From Streptomyces sp. NBC_00094 (GTDB lineage: Bacteria > Actinomycetota > Actinomycetes > Streptomycetales > Streptomycetaceae), in the NCBI RefSeq assembly GCF_026343125.1, contig NZ_JAPEMB010000001.1, positions 3,973,501 through 4,037,500 of the forward strand: a stretch of 64,000 nt of DNA, given 5' to 3'. Positions within the stretch are counted from its first letter, which is position 1. The number at the start of each line of letters is the position of its first letter. Of the stretch, positions 8,070-16,621 are shown piece after piece. Under the pieces are notes generated by a model, which was not told where the DNA came from, made no database searches, and saw nothing but the letters and a program-made list of their open reading frames with translations. The translations under genes and the position numbers were made by a program.

Positions 8070-8729
8070 GTGCGCGAAGAGGGAAAAATCCGGGTATTTC
8101 TGCTGGACGACCATGAAGTCGTCCGGCGCGGCGTCCACGAGCTGCTCTCCGTGGAAGACGACATCGAGGTGGTCGGAGAGGCCGGGACGGCGGCGGATGC
8201 GCTGGTCAGGATCCCTGCGACCCGTCCGGACGTCGCCGTGCTCGACGTCCGGCTGCCGGACGGCAGCGGTGTGGAGGTGTGCCGAGAGATCCGTTCGCAG
8301 GACGAGGACATCAAATGTCTGATGCTCACGTCGTACGCCGACGACGAGGCGCTCTTCGACGCGATCATGGCCGGGGCCTCGGGATACGTCCTCAAGGCCA
8401 TCCGGGGCAACGAACTGCTGAACGCGGTGCGTGACGTGGCGGCCGGCAAGTCGCTGCTCGACCCGGTGGCGACGGCCCGCGTCCTGGAGCGGCTGCGCGA
8501 CGGCAACAACCCGAAGGGTGACGACAAGCTCTCCCACCTGACCGACCAGGAGCGCAGGATCCTGGACCTGATCGGCGAGGGCCTGACCAACCGGGTCATC
8601 GGCGAGCGGCTCCACCTTGCGGAGAAGACCATCAAGAACTACGTCTCCAGCCTGCTGTCGAAGCTGGGCATGGAGCGGCGCTCGCAGGCCGCGGCGTACG
8701 TGGCGAGGCTCCAGGCCGAGCGTCGCTGA
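8070..8729 (+). CDS. Orphan NarL/FixJ-family response regulator (DevR/DosR-like)
   Basis: A 219-residue two-domain regulator. Receiver: acidic pair in VFLLDDHEV, phospho-acceptor Asp in VAVLDVRLPDGSG, Thr in LMLTSYADD and the conserved Lys in YVLKAI. Output: LuxR-type helix-turn-helix from about residue 150 (LTDQERRILDLIGEGLTNR, then AEKTIKNYVSSLLSKLGM). The GTG at 8070 is chosen because the receiver begins right after it. No histidine kinase lies beside it, so it is an orphan. As I recall, the S. coelicolor gene in this position was reported to take phosphate from a distant, non-cognate kinase; I cannot verify that here. Confidence 0.9.
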   Translation: MREEGKIRVFLLDDHEVVRRGVHELLSVEDDIEVVGEAGTAADALVRIPATRPDVAVLDVRLPDGSGVEVCREIRSQDEDIKCLMLTSYADDEALFDAIMAGASGYVLKAIRGNELLNAVRDVAAGKSLLDPVATARVLERLRDGNNPKGDDKLSHLTDQERRILDLIGEGLTNRVIGERLHLAEKTIKNYVSSLLSKLGMERRSQAAAYVARLQAERR

Positions 8730-8873
8730 GGCCCTCCCGGCCCCGGCCCGGCCCGTGCCTCACCCGTATGGACCAGCCCGGGGCCGACGGCCCGGATTCG
8801 GGACCTACGTCCCCGAGAAACCGGGGCAGGGGGCTCTTTTCCGGCACACCGCCGGTGGCGGAGAGTGGTAGCC

Positions 8874-9329
8874 ATGTCCACCGAGGAGATCCGCGCCATC
8901 GAACTGCTCGGCCGTGTGTCGTACGGCCGGGTGGCGACGAGCATGCGAGCGATGCCGTTCGTCGCCCCCGCCCGGCACATCGTGACCGAGGGACGTGTCC
9001 TGATCCGGATGCACCGAGGTCTCGGCTACCACCGCGCGTGCAACGGCAGCGTCGTCGCGTACGGCGCGGACAACTTCAACTCCGGCTCGCAGAGGATCTG
9101 GTCCGTGCAGTTCACCGGCACCGCCGAGATCGTCGAGCCGACGGAGGAGCAGCTCACCGCGTTCGGGCCCGAGCCCCGGTCCGTCGACGACGAGCCGTTC
9201 GAACCGGTCTACCTGCGGATCGAACCGCAGTTCGTGACGGTCCACGAGCTCGACTACGCGGCCGGGCACTCCGTCGGCCACTCCGCCGGGCTCCATTCCG
9301 TGGAGCGCCACCTCCACCACGTAGCGTGA
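8874..9329 (+). CDS. Pyridoxamine 5'-phosphate oxidase family protein
   Basis: A small 151-residue protein of the split beta-barrel flavin/F420-binding fold. Opening signature: LLGRVSYGRVATSMRAMPFVAPARH; then LIRMHRGLGYHRACNGSVVAYGAD. This group is often encoded beside dormancy-type regulators in actinobacteria and binds FMN, F420 or haem; the ligand here is unknown. The ATG at 8874 has GGAG about 10 bp upstream; the GTG at 8865 is too close to that site. It may share the regulon of the preceding response regulator. Confidence 0.75.
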   Translation: MSTEEIRAIELLGRVSYGRVATSMRAMPFVAPARHIVTEGRVLIRMHRGLGYHRACNGSVVAYGADNFNSGSQRIWSVQFTGTAEIVEPTEEQLTAFGPEPRSVDDEPFEPVYLRIEPQFVTVHELDYAAGHSVGHSAGLHSVERHLHHVA

Positions 9330-9344
9330 TCTAACATCTGCGGA

Positions 9345-10361
9345 GTGCCGCGCTCATCTGTAACCCTCGCTCCGCCCGTCGGCGTCCTCCTTCGCCGCTA
9401 CGCGTCCGCGGGCGAGCCCCTCTCCTGCGTACCCGTGGCCCAGGGCCTGCTGAACCGCGGCTACCGCCTCTCCACCACGCGCGGCGCCTACTTCCTCAAG
9501 CAGCACATCGACGCCCCCACCGCCGACCGCGCCACGATCGTCCGCCAGCACCGCGCGACCCAGCGCCTGCAGGCCCTCGGCCTGCCCGTGGCCCCGCCGC
9601 TCGCCGACAGCCGGGGCCGTACGGTCGCGGTCGTCGACGGCCTCTGCTACGCCCTGCACCCCTGGATCGACGGCCGCCACCGGGACGGCGCCCAGCTCTC
9701 CACCGGCGGCTCCCGGCGCCTCGGCGCCCTCCTGGGGCACGTCCACACCTGCCTGGAGCGGGTCATGGAGTCCCCGCCGCCCGGCGACGACCACCGGAGC
9801 GCCCGCCCCGAGGACACCTTCCGCGCCATCGAGGAGCTGATCCGCCTCGCCCGCGCGCACCGCCCCCACGACAGCTTCGACGCGCTCGCCGAGCACCGGC
9901 TCAGGGAGCGGCGCCGACTGCTCGCCCAGCACGCCCACCACAGGCCGCCGCCTGCCGCCACGTCCGGCTGGGTGCACGGCGACTTCCACCCGCTGAACCT
10001 GCTGTACCGGGGCGCGGAGCCCGCCGCGATCGTCGACTGGGACCGGCTCGGGGTCCGGCCCAGGGCCGAGGAGGCGGTCAGGGCGGCCGCCATCTTCTTC
10101 GTACGGCCGGGGGGTGAGCTGGCCCTGGAGAAGGTACGGGCGTACGCGTGCGCGTACCGGCGGGCGACGGGCGCCGACGGCGCCGAGCTGGCCGCGGCGG
10201 CGCACCGGGTCTGGTGGGAGCGGCTCAACGACTTCTGGACGCTGCGCTGGCGCTACCAGCTGCACGACCGAAGGGCCGACCCGCAGTTTCCCGCGGTGTC
10301 GGCCCTGGCGGTCTGGTGGACCCGTGAGTACGACGCCGTGCGTGACGCCTTCGCCGGCTGA
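9345..10361 (+). CDS. Phosphotransferase-family protein (APH/choline-kinase fold)
   Basis: A 338-residue kinase-like protein. Brenner's catalytic motif HGDFHPLNLL (Asp and Asn) lies near residue 210, and the metal-binding Asp follows in AIVDWDRLG. This is the aminoglycoside phosphotransferase/homoserine kinase/fructosamine kinase fold. The substrate is unknown; nothing in the context suggests antibiotic resistance. GTG start 16 bp after the previous gene, so the two are probably in one transcript. The 87 bp beyond its end are low-complexity (repeats of GCGGGCGAGC and GCAAGCAG) and show no clear terminator. Confidence 0.8.
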   Translation: MPRSSVTLAPPVGVLLRRYASAGEPLSCVPVAQGLLNRGYRLSTTRGAYFLKQHIDAPTADRATIVRQHRATQRLQALGLPVAPPLADSRGRTVAVVDGLCYALHPWIDGRHRDGAQLSTGGSRRLGALLGHVHTCLERVMESPPPGDDHRSARPEDTFRAIEELIRLARAHRPHDSFDALAEHRLRERRRLLAQHAHHRPPPAATSGWVHGDFHPLNLLYRGAEPAAIVDWDRLGVRPRAEEAVRAAAIFFVRPGGELALEKVRAYACAYRRATGADGAELAAAAHRVWWERLNDFWTLRWRYQLHDRRADPQFPAVSALAVWWTREYDAVRDAFAG

Positions 10362-10448
10362 GCGGGCGAGCCTGCGAGCAGGCGGGCAGCGGGCGAGCCG
10401 GCAAGCAGGCAGCAAGCGGACGAGCGGGCGCGAACGACGTCCGGCGGG

Positions 10449-12056
10449 TCAGCCGGTCGCGGTGGCGCCGCCCGTCGGCGGGTCGTCCGGGTTTCCGTCG
10501 TCGCCGGTGGGGTCGCCCGTCGGGTCGACCGGCGGAGCCGTCGTCGTCGGGTCCGTCGGCGGCGGGGTCGTCGACTCGGTCGGCGGCGGAGTCGTCGTCG
10601 GCTCGGTCGTCGGCGGCTCCGTCGTCGGCGGAGTCGTCGTCGGGGGCTCCGTCGACGGCTCGTACGACGGCGGATTCCACGGCTGCTGCGTGGCGCCTCC
10701 GGTCGACGTGTCCGGGTCCCGGGTCTGCTCCTCGGTGGTGGGCTCCTCCGAGGGGGTGGGCTCCTCGGAGGCCGTCGACGGCGAGGTGCTGACGGTCGCC
10801 GGCGGGGTCACCTTGCCGCCGTTCTTCTCGCCCGCCTTGTCGATGGCGTACACGACACCCGCGACGACCGCGATCAGCGCGAGCGCCACGAAGAGGACCA
10901 GCTTGCCGCGGCCGCCCCTGCCGCCGCCGTTCGCGCCGTACGCCACGTCCTGGCCGTAGCCGCCCGTGCCGCCGCCGTATGCGCCGACGCCCCCGTCGTC
11001 CGGGTTCATCTGCGGAAGGATCCGGCCCTGCGCGGTCTCCCCGTGCATCGGGTGACCCATCGCGGTCGTCGCGGCCATGCCGCCGACCGGCGTGTGCCCG
11101 ACGTCGTGCATGTCGACAGGCCCGGTGTTCCACGTGCCGGTGTGCCCGCCCTGCTGCTGCAGCATCTGCAGGCCGTACTGGATGAGCCCGCGCATCTCCT
11201 CGGCGCTCTGGAACCGGTCGTCCGGGTCCTTCGCGAGGGAACGCATCACCAGGCCGTCGAGCTCCGGCGGAACACCGGGAGTCACCTCGGACGGCGGGAT
11301 CGGCGCGTCCTGCACGTGCTGGTACACGACGGAGAGCGGGGTCTCGCCGGTGAAGGGGGGCCGCAGCGCGAGCAGTTCGTAGAGCAGGCAGCCCGTCGCG
11401 TACAGGTCGGAGCGGTGGTCGACGGCCTTGCCGAGCGCCTGCTCCGGGGAGAGGTACTGCGGGGTGCCCATGACCATGCCGGTCTGGGTCATCGTCGACT
11501 GCGCGCCGTGCAGGGCACGGGCGATGCCGAAGTCCATGACCTTCACGGCCCCGCCGTGGGTGATGATGACGTTCGCCGGCTTGATGTCACGGTGCACGAT
11601 GCCGTGCTGGTGTGAGTAGGCCAGGGCCTCCAGGACACCGGAGACGATGATGAGCGCCTGCTCGGGACCCGGCGCGTCGGCGCTGATCAGCAGGTCACGG
11701 ATGGTGCGGCCCTCGACCAGCTCCATCACGATGTACGGCACGGGCCGGCCGGCCACGAGGTCCTCGCCGGAGTCGTACACGGCGACGATCGCGTGGTGGT
11801 TGAGCCCGGCGACCGACTGCGCCTCACGCGTGAAGCGGGCCTTGGAGACCGGGTCCTCGGCGAGATCGGCGCGGAGGAGCTTCACCGCGACCGTACGTCC
11901 GAGGCGCACGTCCTCGGCGGCGAACACCTCGGCCATGCCGCCGCGCCCCAGACGGTGCGTCAGCCGGTATCGTCCATCGCCTACGACGCCACCGACGCCC
12001 CACGACTCCGCGGCCGCGTCCGGCACACCACCACCTGCTCCGGAATCGGGTGCCAT
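10449..12056 (-). CDS. Membrane Ser/Thr protein kinase with Pro/Thr-rich extracellular tail (no PASTA)
   Basis: A PknB-type Hanks kinase. Domain at about residues 30-290: glycine loop LGRGGMAEVF, ATP Lys in TVAVKLL, catalytic loop HRDIKPANV, DFG in VMDFGIAR, activation-loop Thr residues in STMTQTGMVMGTPQYLSPEQ. A Gly-rich juxtamembrane stretch precedes one transmembrane segment (LVLFVALALIAVVAGVVYAI). The tail outside the membrane is almost entirely Thr/Pro/Ser/Asp repeats and has no PASTA or sensor domain. I chose the ATG at 12056 because GAGGA stands five bases upstream. It is divergent from the kinase at 12335 across 278 bp. Its stimulus is unknown. Confidence 0.9.
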   Translation of the reverse strand: MAPDSGAGGGVPDAAAESWGVGGVVGDGRYRLTHRLGRGGMAEVFAAEDVRLGRTVAVKLLRADLAEDPVSKARFTREAQSVAGLNHHAIVAVYDSGEDLVAGRPVPYIVMELVEGRTIRDLLISADAPGPEQALIIVSGVLEALAYSHQHGIVHRDIKPANVIITHGGAVKVMDFGIARALHGAQSTMTQTGMVMGTPQYLSPEQALGKAVDHRSDLYATGCLLYELLALRPPFTGETPLSVVYQHVQDAPIPPSEVTPGVPPELDGLVMRSLAKDPDDRFQSAEEMRGLIQYGLQMLQQQGGHTGTWNTGPVDMHDVGHTPVGGMAATTAMGHPMHGETAQGRILPQMNPDDGGVGAYGGGTGGYGQDVAYGANGGGRGGRGKLVLFVALALIAVVAGVVYAIDKAGEKNGGKVTPPATVSTSPSTASEEPTPSEEPTTEEQTRDPDTSTGGATQQPWNPPSYEPSTEPPTTTPPTTEPPTTEPTTTPPPTESTTPPPTDPTTTAPPVDPTGDPTGDDGNPDDPPTGGATATG

Positions 12057-12334
12057 CAGTCCTCGCCGTCGTCTGGTCGTGCCGTGTCCAGTCGTCACGC
12101 TACAGGCTCCGTACGACATCACGGTCCGCTATGGACAGGCCACCCAACCCCGGCCCCGTACGCCTGTGCAAACTCGACGGGATTCCCCGGACACTTCGGG
12201 AACGCTTCGAAGACGCGTCCTGTGCAGAGGGTCACGGAACGGGCACGCGGCTTGACGTGTCGGTGCCCTGGGGCAAACTTGGCCAGGAAATTCCGGAATT
12301 CGACGCCGCCACGCGCGCGTAGGGGGAAGCACAG
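12057..12334. promoter_or_regulatory. Divergent promoter region between two Ser/Thr kinase genes
   Basis: This 278-bp region must carry both promoters. I see no coding potential and no strong palindrome. The right part (AACTTGGCCAGGAAATTCCGGAATTC, here split as AACTTGGCC / GGAATTCC-like elements around 12277-12302) is the least GC-rich segment. The ribosome-binding site AGGGGGAAG precedes the ATG at 12335. Confidence 0.4.
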
Positions 12335-13999
12335 ATGAGCCAGGACGGCGCACAGGGCCGCTATGCGGGCGGTTCGGTAGCGGGCGGCCGGTACCAGCTG
12401 CGCGACCTCCTCGGCGAGGGTGGCATGGCGTCGGTGTACCTGGCCTACGACAGCGCGCTCGACCGCCAGGTCGCGATCAAGACGCTGCACACGGAACTCG
12501 GCCGCGAGCAGTCGTTCCGCGAGCGGTTCCGGCGCGAGGCGCAGGCCGTCGCGAAGCTTTCGCACACGAACATCGTCTCGGTCTTCGACACCGGCGAGGA
12601 CACCCTCGACGGCGCCGTCATGCCGTACATCGTCATGGAGTACGTGGAGGGGCTGCCGCTCGGCTCGGTCCTCGCCGCCGACGTCCAGCAGTACGGAGCG
12701 ATGCCCGCCGACAAGGCGCTCAAGGTCACGGCCGACGTGCTGGCCGCCCTGGAGGTCAGCCACGAGATGGGCCTGGTCCACCGGGACATCAAGCCGGGCA
12801 ACGTGATGACGACCAAGCGCGGCGTGGTCAAGGTCATGGACTTCGGCATCGCGCGGGCCATGCAGTCCGGCGTCACGTCGATGACGCAGACCGGCATGGT
12901 CGTCGGCACCCCCCAGTACCTCTCCCCCGAGCAGGCCCTCGGGCGCGCGGTCGACGCCCGCTCCGACCTTTATTCGGTCGGCATCATGCTCTTCCAGCTG
13001 CTGACGGGCCGCCTCCCGTTCGACGCCGACTCCCCGCTGGCCATCGCCTACGCGCACGTACAGGAGGAGCCGGTCGCCCCGTCCTCCGTCAACCGCGCGG
13101 TGACGCCGGCGATGGACGCGCTCGTCGCCCGGGCCCTGCGGAAGAACCCGAACGAGCGGTTCCCGAGCGCCGCGGCCATGCGCGACGAGTGCCTGCGGGT
13201 GCTCTCCGCCGGTCAGACCGGTGCCCCGATGATCGTCCAGGGCGGTCCCGTCAGCAGCGGCTCGGGCGTCGGCTCGGCGGTCTTCCCGCCGATCGGACAG
13301 ACCCCGCCGCCGGCCCCGCAGCCCGGCCCGCACGGCGTGCAGCAGCCGTACCTGCCGCCGACGCCCCAGCCCGGACCGTACGGCCCGGCGACGCCCGCGC
13401 CCGGCCCTTCGTACGGGTACCCGCAGCAGGCCCCGACGCCCGCGCCGGTCTACCAGACCGCCCCGACCCCCTCGCCGTACGCCACGGGCCCGATGCACAC
13501 GTCGACCCCGGCGCCCGCTCCCCTGCCGACGGGCGGCGGCTCCCGCCGGAACATGCCCGTCCTCGTGGGCGCCGTCCTCGTCGCCCTGCTCGCGATCGGC
13601 GGCCTGGTCGTGGTCCTCACCCAGAAGGACGACCCCGGCAAGGAGGCGGGCGGCACGGGCGGCAGCACCGGCGGCACGGATCAGACCCAGACGGTGACCC
13701 CCGGCCACAAGGGTCCCGACCTGACCAAGACCATCGACGTGAAGAAGTGCACGCAGCCTTCCGAGTCGAGCGACGACCCCGCCAAGTTCGAGGTCCCCAA
13801 CTTCAGCTACAAGAACATCCAGTCGGTGAAGGACTGCATCCAGGCGGCCGGGTGGAAGATCACGACCCAGACCCCGGTGGACGAGGCGACCTACGGCGAG
13901 GGCACGATCCTTGAGCAGTACCCGCCCGCCGGCGAGGACATCACCGCCGAGGACGCCGAGTTCACCTTCAAGGTCTCGACGGGCAACCCGCCTCTGTAA
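12335..13999 (+). CDS. Membrane Ser/Thr protein kinase with one C-terminal PASTA-like domain
   Basis: A 554-residue Hanks kinase. Kinase domain at residues 20-280: LGEGGMASVY, VAIKTL, HRDIKPGNV, VMDFGIAR and activation loop SMTQTGMVVGTPQYLSPEQ. Residues 300-395 are a Pro/Gln/Tyr-rich linker. One transmembrane helix follows near 410-430 (VLVGAVLVALLAIGGLVVVL). The exterior part holds a single divergent PASTA-like unit (FEVPNFSYKNIQSVKDCIQAAGW to ILEQYPPAGEDI). PASTA domains usually sense muropeptides or lipid II. It is a second, probably paralogous, wall-sensing kinase besides PknB at 55383. Confidence 0.9.
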   Translation: MSQDGAQGRYAGGSVAGGRYQLRDLLGEGGMASVYLAYDSALDRQVAIKTLHTELGREQSFRERFRREAQAVAKLSHTNIVSVFDTGEDTLDGAVMPYIVMEYVEGLPLGSVLAADVQQYGAMPADKALKVTADVLAALEVSHEMGLVHRDIKPGNVMTTKRGVVKVMDFGIARAMQSGVTSMTQTGMVVGTPQYLSPEQALGRAVDARSDLYSVGIMLFQLLTGRLPFDADSPLAIAYAHVQEEPVAPSSVNRAVTPAMDALVARALRKNPNERFPSAAAMRDECLRVLSAGQTGAPMIVQGGPVSSGSGVGSAVFPPIGQTPPPAPQPGPHGVQQPYLPPTPQPGPYGPATPAPGPSYGYPQQAPTPAPVYQTAPTPSPYATGPMHTSTPAPAPLPTGGGSRRNMPVLVGAVLVALLAIGGLVVVLTQKDDPGKEAGGTGGSTGGTDQTQTVTPGHKGPDLTKTIDVKKCTQPSESSDDPAKFEVPNFSYKNIQSVKDCIQAAGWKITTQTPVDEATYGEGTILEQYPPAGEDITAEDAEFTFKVSTGNPPL

Positions 14000-14134
14000 T
14001 ACGGACGGCCGGTGGGCACGATCGGCCCCTTCCCCCCGCCTACTCCCGTCGACCCCGCCCCGGATGCCGGAATTGCCCCGACATGTGACGCTGAGTCGAC
14101 ACCTCGGCGGCTCGGCATGGGAGGGGGTCACCCG

Positions 14135-14977
14135 GTGACTCCAGCACTCCGCAGGGCACGGGCGCGGGCCCTCGGCCCCGCGCTCGCCTGCACATTCGCC
14201 TGCGCGGTCGCCCTCGGTGCCGCGCCACTCGCCTCCGGGGCGGAGGCACTCGGCGGTACGCGGGCGGAGGCAGCACTCGGCGGTACGCGGGCGGAGGCGC
14301 CCGGCGGTACGCGGGCGGTGGCACCCGGCGGTACGCGGGCGGTGGCACCCACCACGCCCCCCGCGCCGCCCTCGACCCCGACGTCCGGGGTCTCCACGCC
14401 GCCGCCCGTCACGGATCCGGCGCCGTCCTCCGCGACGCCCGAGCTCCCCTCCTCCTCCGTCTCCTCCTCCTCGTCCGGCCCCGGGACCGGCTCCGCCTCG
14501 CCCGGTCGCACCGGGGGCCCCGGCACCCCCGTCCCGCCCGCGCCCGCGCCGACCGGCACCGCGCCGTCCTCCCCTGCCACGCCGAGCGCCGAGCCCACCG
14601 ACGCCCCCGCCCCCAGCGACTCCGCCTCCCTCGCGGGCCGACCGGCCGGGGAGGGGCGGCCGCGGCCCGGGCGCTCCGAGACGCCCACCGCGTCGCCGAC
14701 CACCGCCACGCCGTCGCCCGGCCCCTCCCGTACCAACTCGGCAACAGACTCCCGGTCGTACGAGGCCGCCGAGGAGGAGGCCGAGGCGGTACGCGAGGAG
14801 GACGCGGTCCTGACCGAGGTGGCGCCCGCGACCCGGCCCGCCGCCGCGCCGCAGCTGGCGACCGATGCCACGCCCACCTTCGCCGACCAGCGGATTCCCG
14901 TGCTCACCCTGGGCGTGGGGCTGGCCCTGATGGGCCTCGGAATCGGGTTCCTCGGGCTCCGTATGCGCCGCCGCTGA
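14135..14977 (+). CDS. Exported Pro/Thr/Ser-rich protein with C-terminal membrane anchor
   Basis: I do not recognise the function. The GTG at 14135, preceded by GGGAGGGGG, gives 280 residues that open with a classical signal peptide (ARALGPALACTFACAVALG then AAPLASGAEA). Four GGTRA(E/V)A repeats follow, then about 130 residues rich in Pro, Thr, Ser and Ala like a cell-wall-spanning stalk, and a C-terminal hydrophobic helix (VLTLGVGLALMGLGIGFLGL) ending RMRRR. That end resembles a sortase substrate anchor, but no LPXTG or LAXTG motif precedes the helix, so direct membrane anchoring is more likely. It lies 135 bp after the PASTA kinase and could be its partner. Confidence 0.65.
   Translation: MTPALRRARARALGPALACTFACAVALGAAPLASGAEALGGTRAEAALGGTRAEAPGGTRAVAPGGTRAVAPTTPPAPPSTPTSGVSTPPPVTDPAPSSATPELPSSSVSSSSSGPGTGSASPGRTGGPGTPVPPAPAPTGTAPSSPATPSAEPTDAPAPSDSASLAGRPAGEGRPRPGRSETPTASPTTATPSPGPSRTNSATDSRSYEAAEEEAEAVREEDAVLTEVAPATRPAAAPQLATDATPTFADQRIPVLTLGVGLALMGLGIGFLGLRMRRR
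14252..14350 (+). repeat. In-frame tandem repeat encoding GGTRA units
   Basis: GGCGGTACGCGGGCGG occurs at 14252, 14279, 14303 and 14327 (spacings 27, 24 and 24 bp, all multiples of three). The repeats lie just after the predicted signal peptide and can expand or contract without a frameshift. Confidence 0.85.
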
Positions 14978-15051
14978 GCCGTACGGGCCGGCAGGGGTCC
15001 CCCTTGAGTCGGACCTTCCCCTTCCGTCTCAGGACGGTTGTCCGCCGCGGC

Positions 15052-15077
15052 ATACTCGGTATACATACTGAGTATGT
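15052..15077. promoter_or_regulatory. Tandem PadR-type operators overlapping the padR start codon
   Basis: Two adjacent inverted repeats of the same design: ATAC-TCG-GTAT at 15052-15062 and ACATAC-TGA-GTATGT at 15063-15077. The second includes the ATG of the padR gene. ATAC/GTAT-type dyads are typical of PadR repressors, and the position implies autoregulation. Confidence 0.7.
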
Positions 15078-15727
15078 CGATCCGCCACGGGCTTCTCGCC
15101 CTCCTCGAACGCGGCCCTCGGTACGGCTCCCAGCTCCGTACGGAGTTCGAGTCCCGCACCGGTTCCACCTGGCCGCTCAACGTCGGCCAGGTCTACACGA
15201 CCCTGAGCCGGCTGGAGCGCGACGGCATGGTCGCGCAAGGGGGACAGGACGAGGCCGGGCACGCGCTCTACACGATCACCGACGCGGGCCTCGCCGAGCT
15301 CAGGACCTGGTTCGAGAAGCCGGTGGACCGCACCAGCCCCGCCCGTGACGAGCTGGCCATCAAGCTCGCCATGGCGGTGGGCGCGCCCTGCGTCGACATC
15401 CGCGACGTCATCCAGTCCCAGCGCCGCCACACCGTGAAGGCCATGCAGGACTACACCCGGCTCAAGGCCCAGGCGCTCGTCGCCGTCGAGCGCGGGGGAG
15501 CGCGGGAGCGGGACGACGTGGCCTGGCTGCTCGTCCTGGAGCAGCTGATCTTCCAGACCGAGGCCGAGGCCCGCTGGCTGGACCACTGCGAGGCCCGGCT
15601 GATCCGTCTGTCGTCGACGACGACGGCGGCTTCCGCATCCGCACCTGCGACGACGCCGTCCCCGGCCCGGGCCCCGGTCGACCCGCACACGACCACCCCG
15701 GCGCCGGCCGCGGGCGGGGCGCCCTGA
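15074..15727 (+). CDS. PadR-family transcriptional regulator
   Basis: A 217-residue regulator. The N-terminal winged helix runs over residues 1-85 (MSIRHGLLALLERGPRYGSQL, then GQVYTTLSRLERDGMV, the PadR signature). A C-terminal helical dimerisation domain reaches to about residue 175, and a disordered Ala/Thr/Pro tail follows. The ATG at 15074 lies inside the operator palindrome. PadR proteins commonly repress a neighbouring multidrug-type transporter; the ABC exporter genes start 160 bp downstream on the same strand and are the likely target. Confidence 0.88.
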   Translation: MSIRHGLLALLERGPRYGSQLRTEFESRTGSTWPLNVGQVYTTLSRLERDGMVAQGGQDEAGHALYTITDAGLAELRTWFEKPVDRTSPARDELAIKLAMAVGAPCVDIRDVIQSQRRHTVKAMQDYTRLKAQALVAVERGGARERDDVAWLLVLEQLIFQTEAEARWLDHCEARLIRLSSTTTAASASAPATTPSPARAPVDPHTTTPAPAAGGAP

Positions 15728-15749
15728 CCGGCTTCACCTCGCCCCACCC

Positions 15750-15830
15750 GCACCACTGCCGCACAGGCCCGCACCGCTGCCGCACAGGCCCGCACCGCTG
15801 CCGCACAGCCATATCGCTGTCGCACCACCT
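15750..15830 (+). repeat. 21-bp tandem repeat, about 3.5 copies
   Basis: The unit GCACCRCTGCCGCACAGGCC plus C recurs at 15750, 15771 and 15792, with a decayed partial copy after 15813. It fills the gap between padR and the ABC transporter ATPase gene. It may be only a slippage product. Confidence 0.8.
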
Positions 15831-15886
15831 TCCACCGCTCGCTCCGTACCGGCCGACCGCCGCGTACGTCCAAGGGGGACCCCTCC

Positions 15887-16617
<731 letters not shown>

Positions 16618-16621
<4 letters not shown>

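Noticed and set aside
8767..8864. Possible upstream start extending the PNPOx-like protein
   Set aside because: The frame before 8865 has no family similarity, and GGAG is correctly placed for ATG 8874.
9345..10361. Aminoglycoside resistance gene
   Set aside because: Only the general phosphotransferase fold is visible; the context is regulatory/housekeeping and there is no resistance partner. The substrate is left open.
14252..14350. Regular repeats considered as a CRISPR array
   Set aside because: Spacings are 24-27 bp with no unique spacers, the repeats are in frame in a coding gene, and no cas genes are present.
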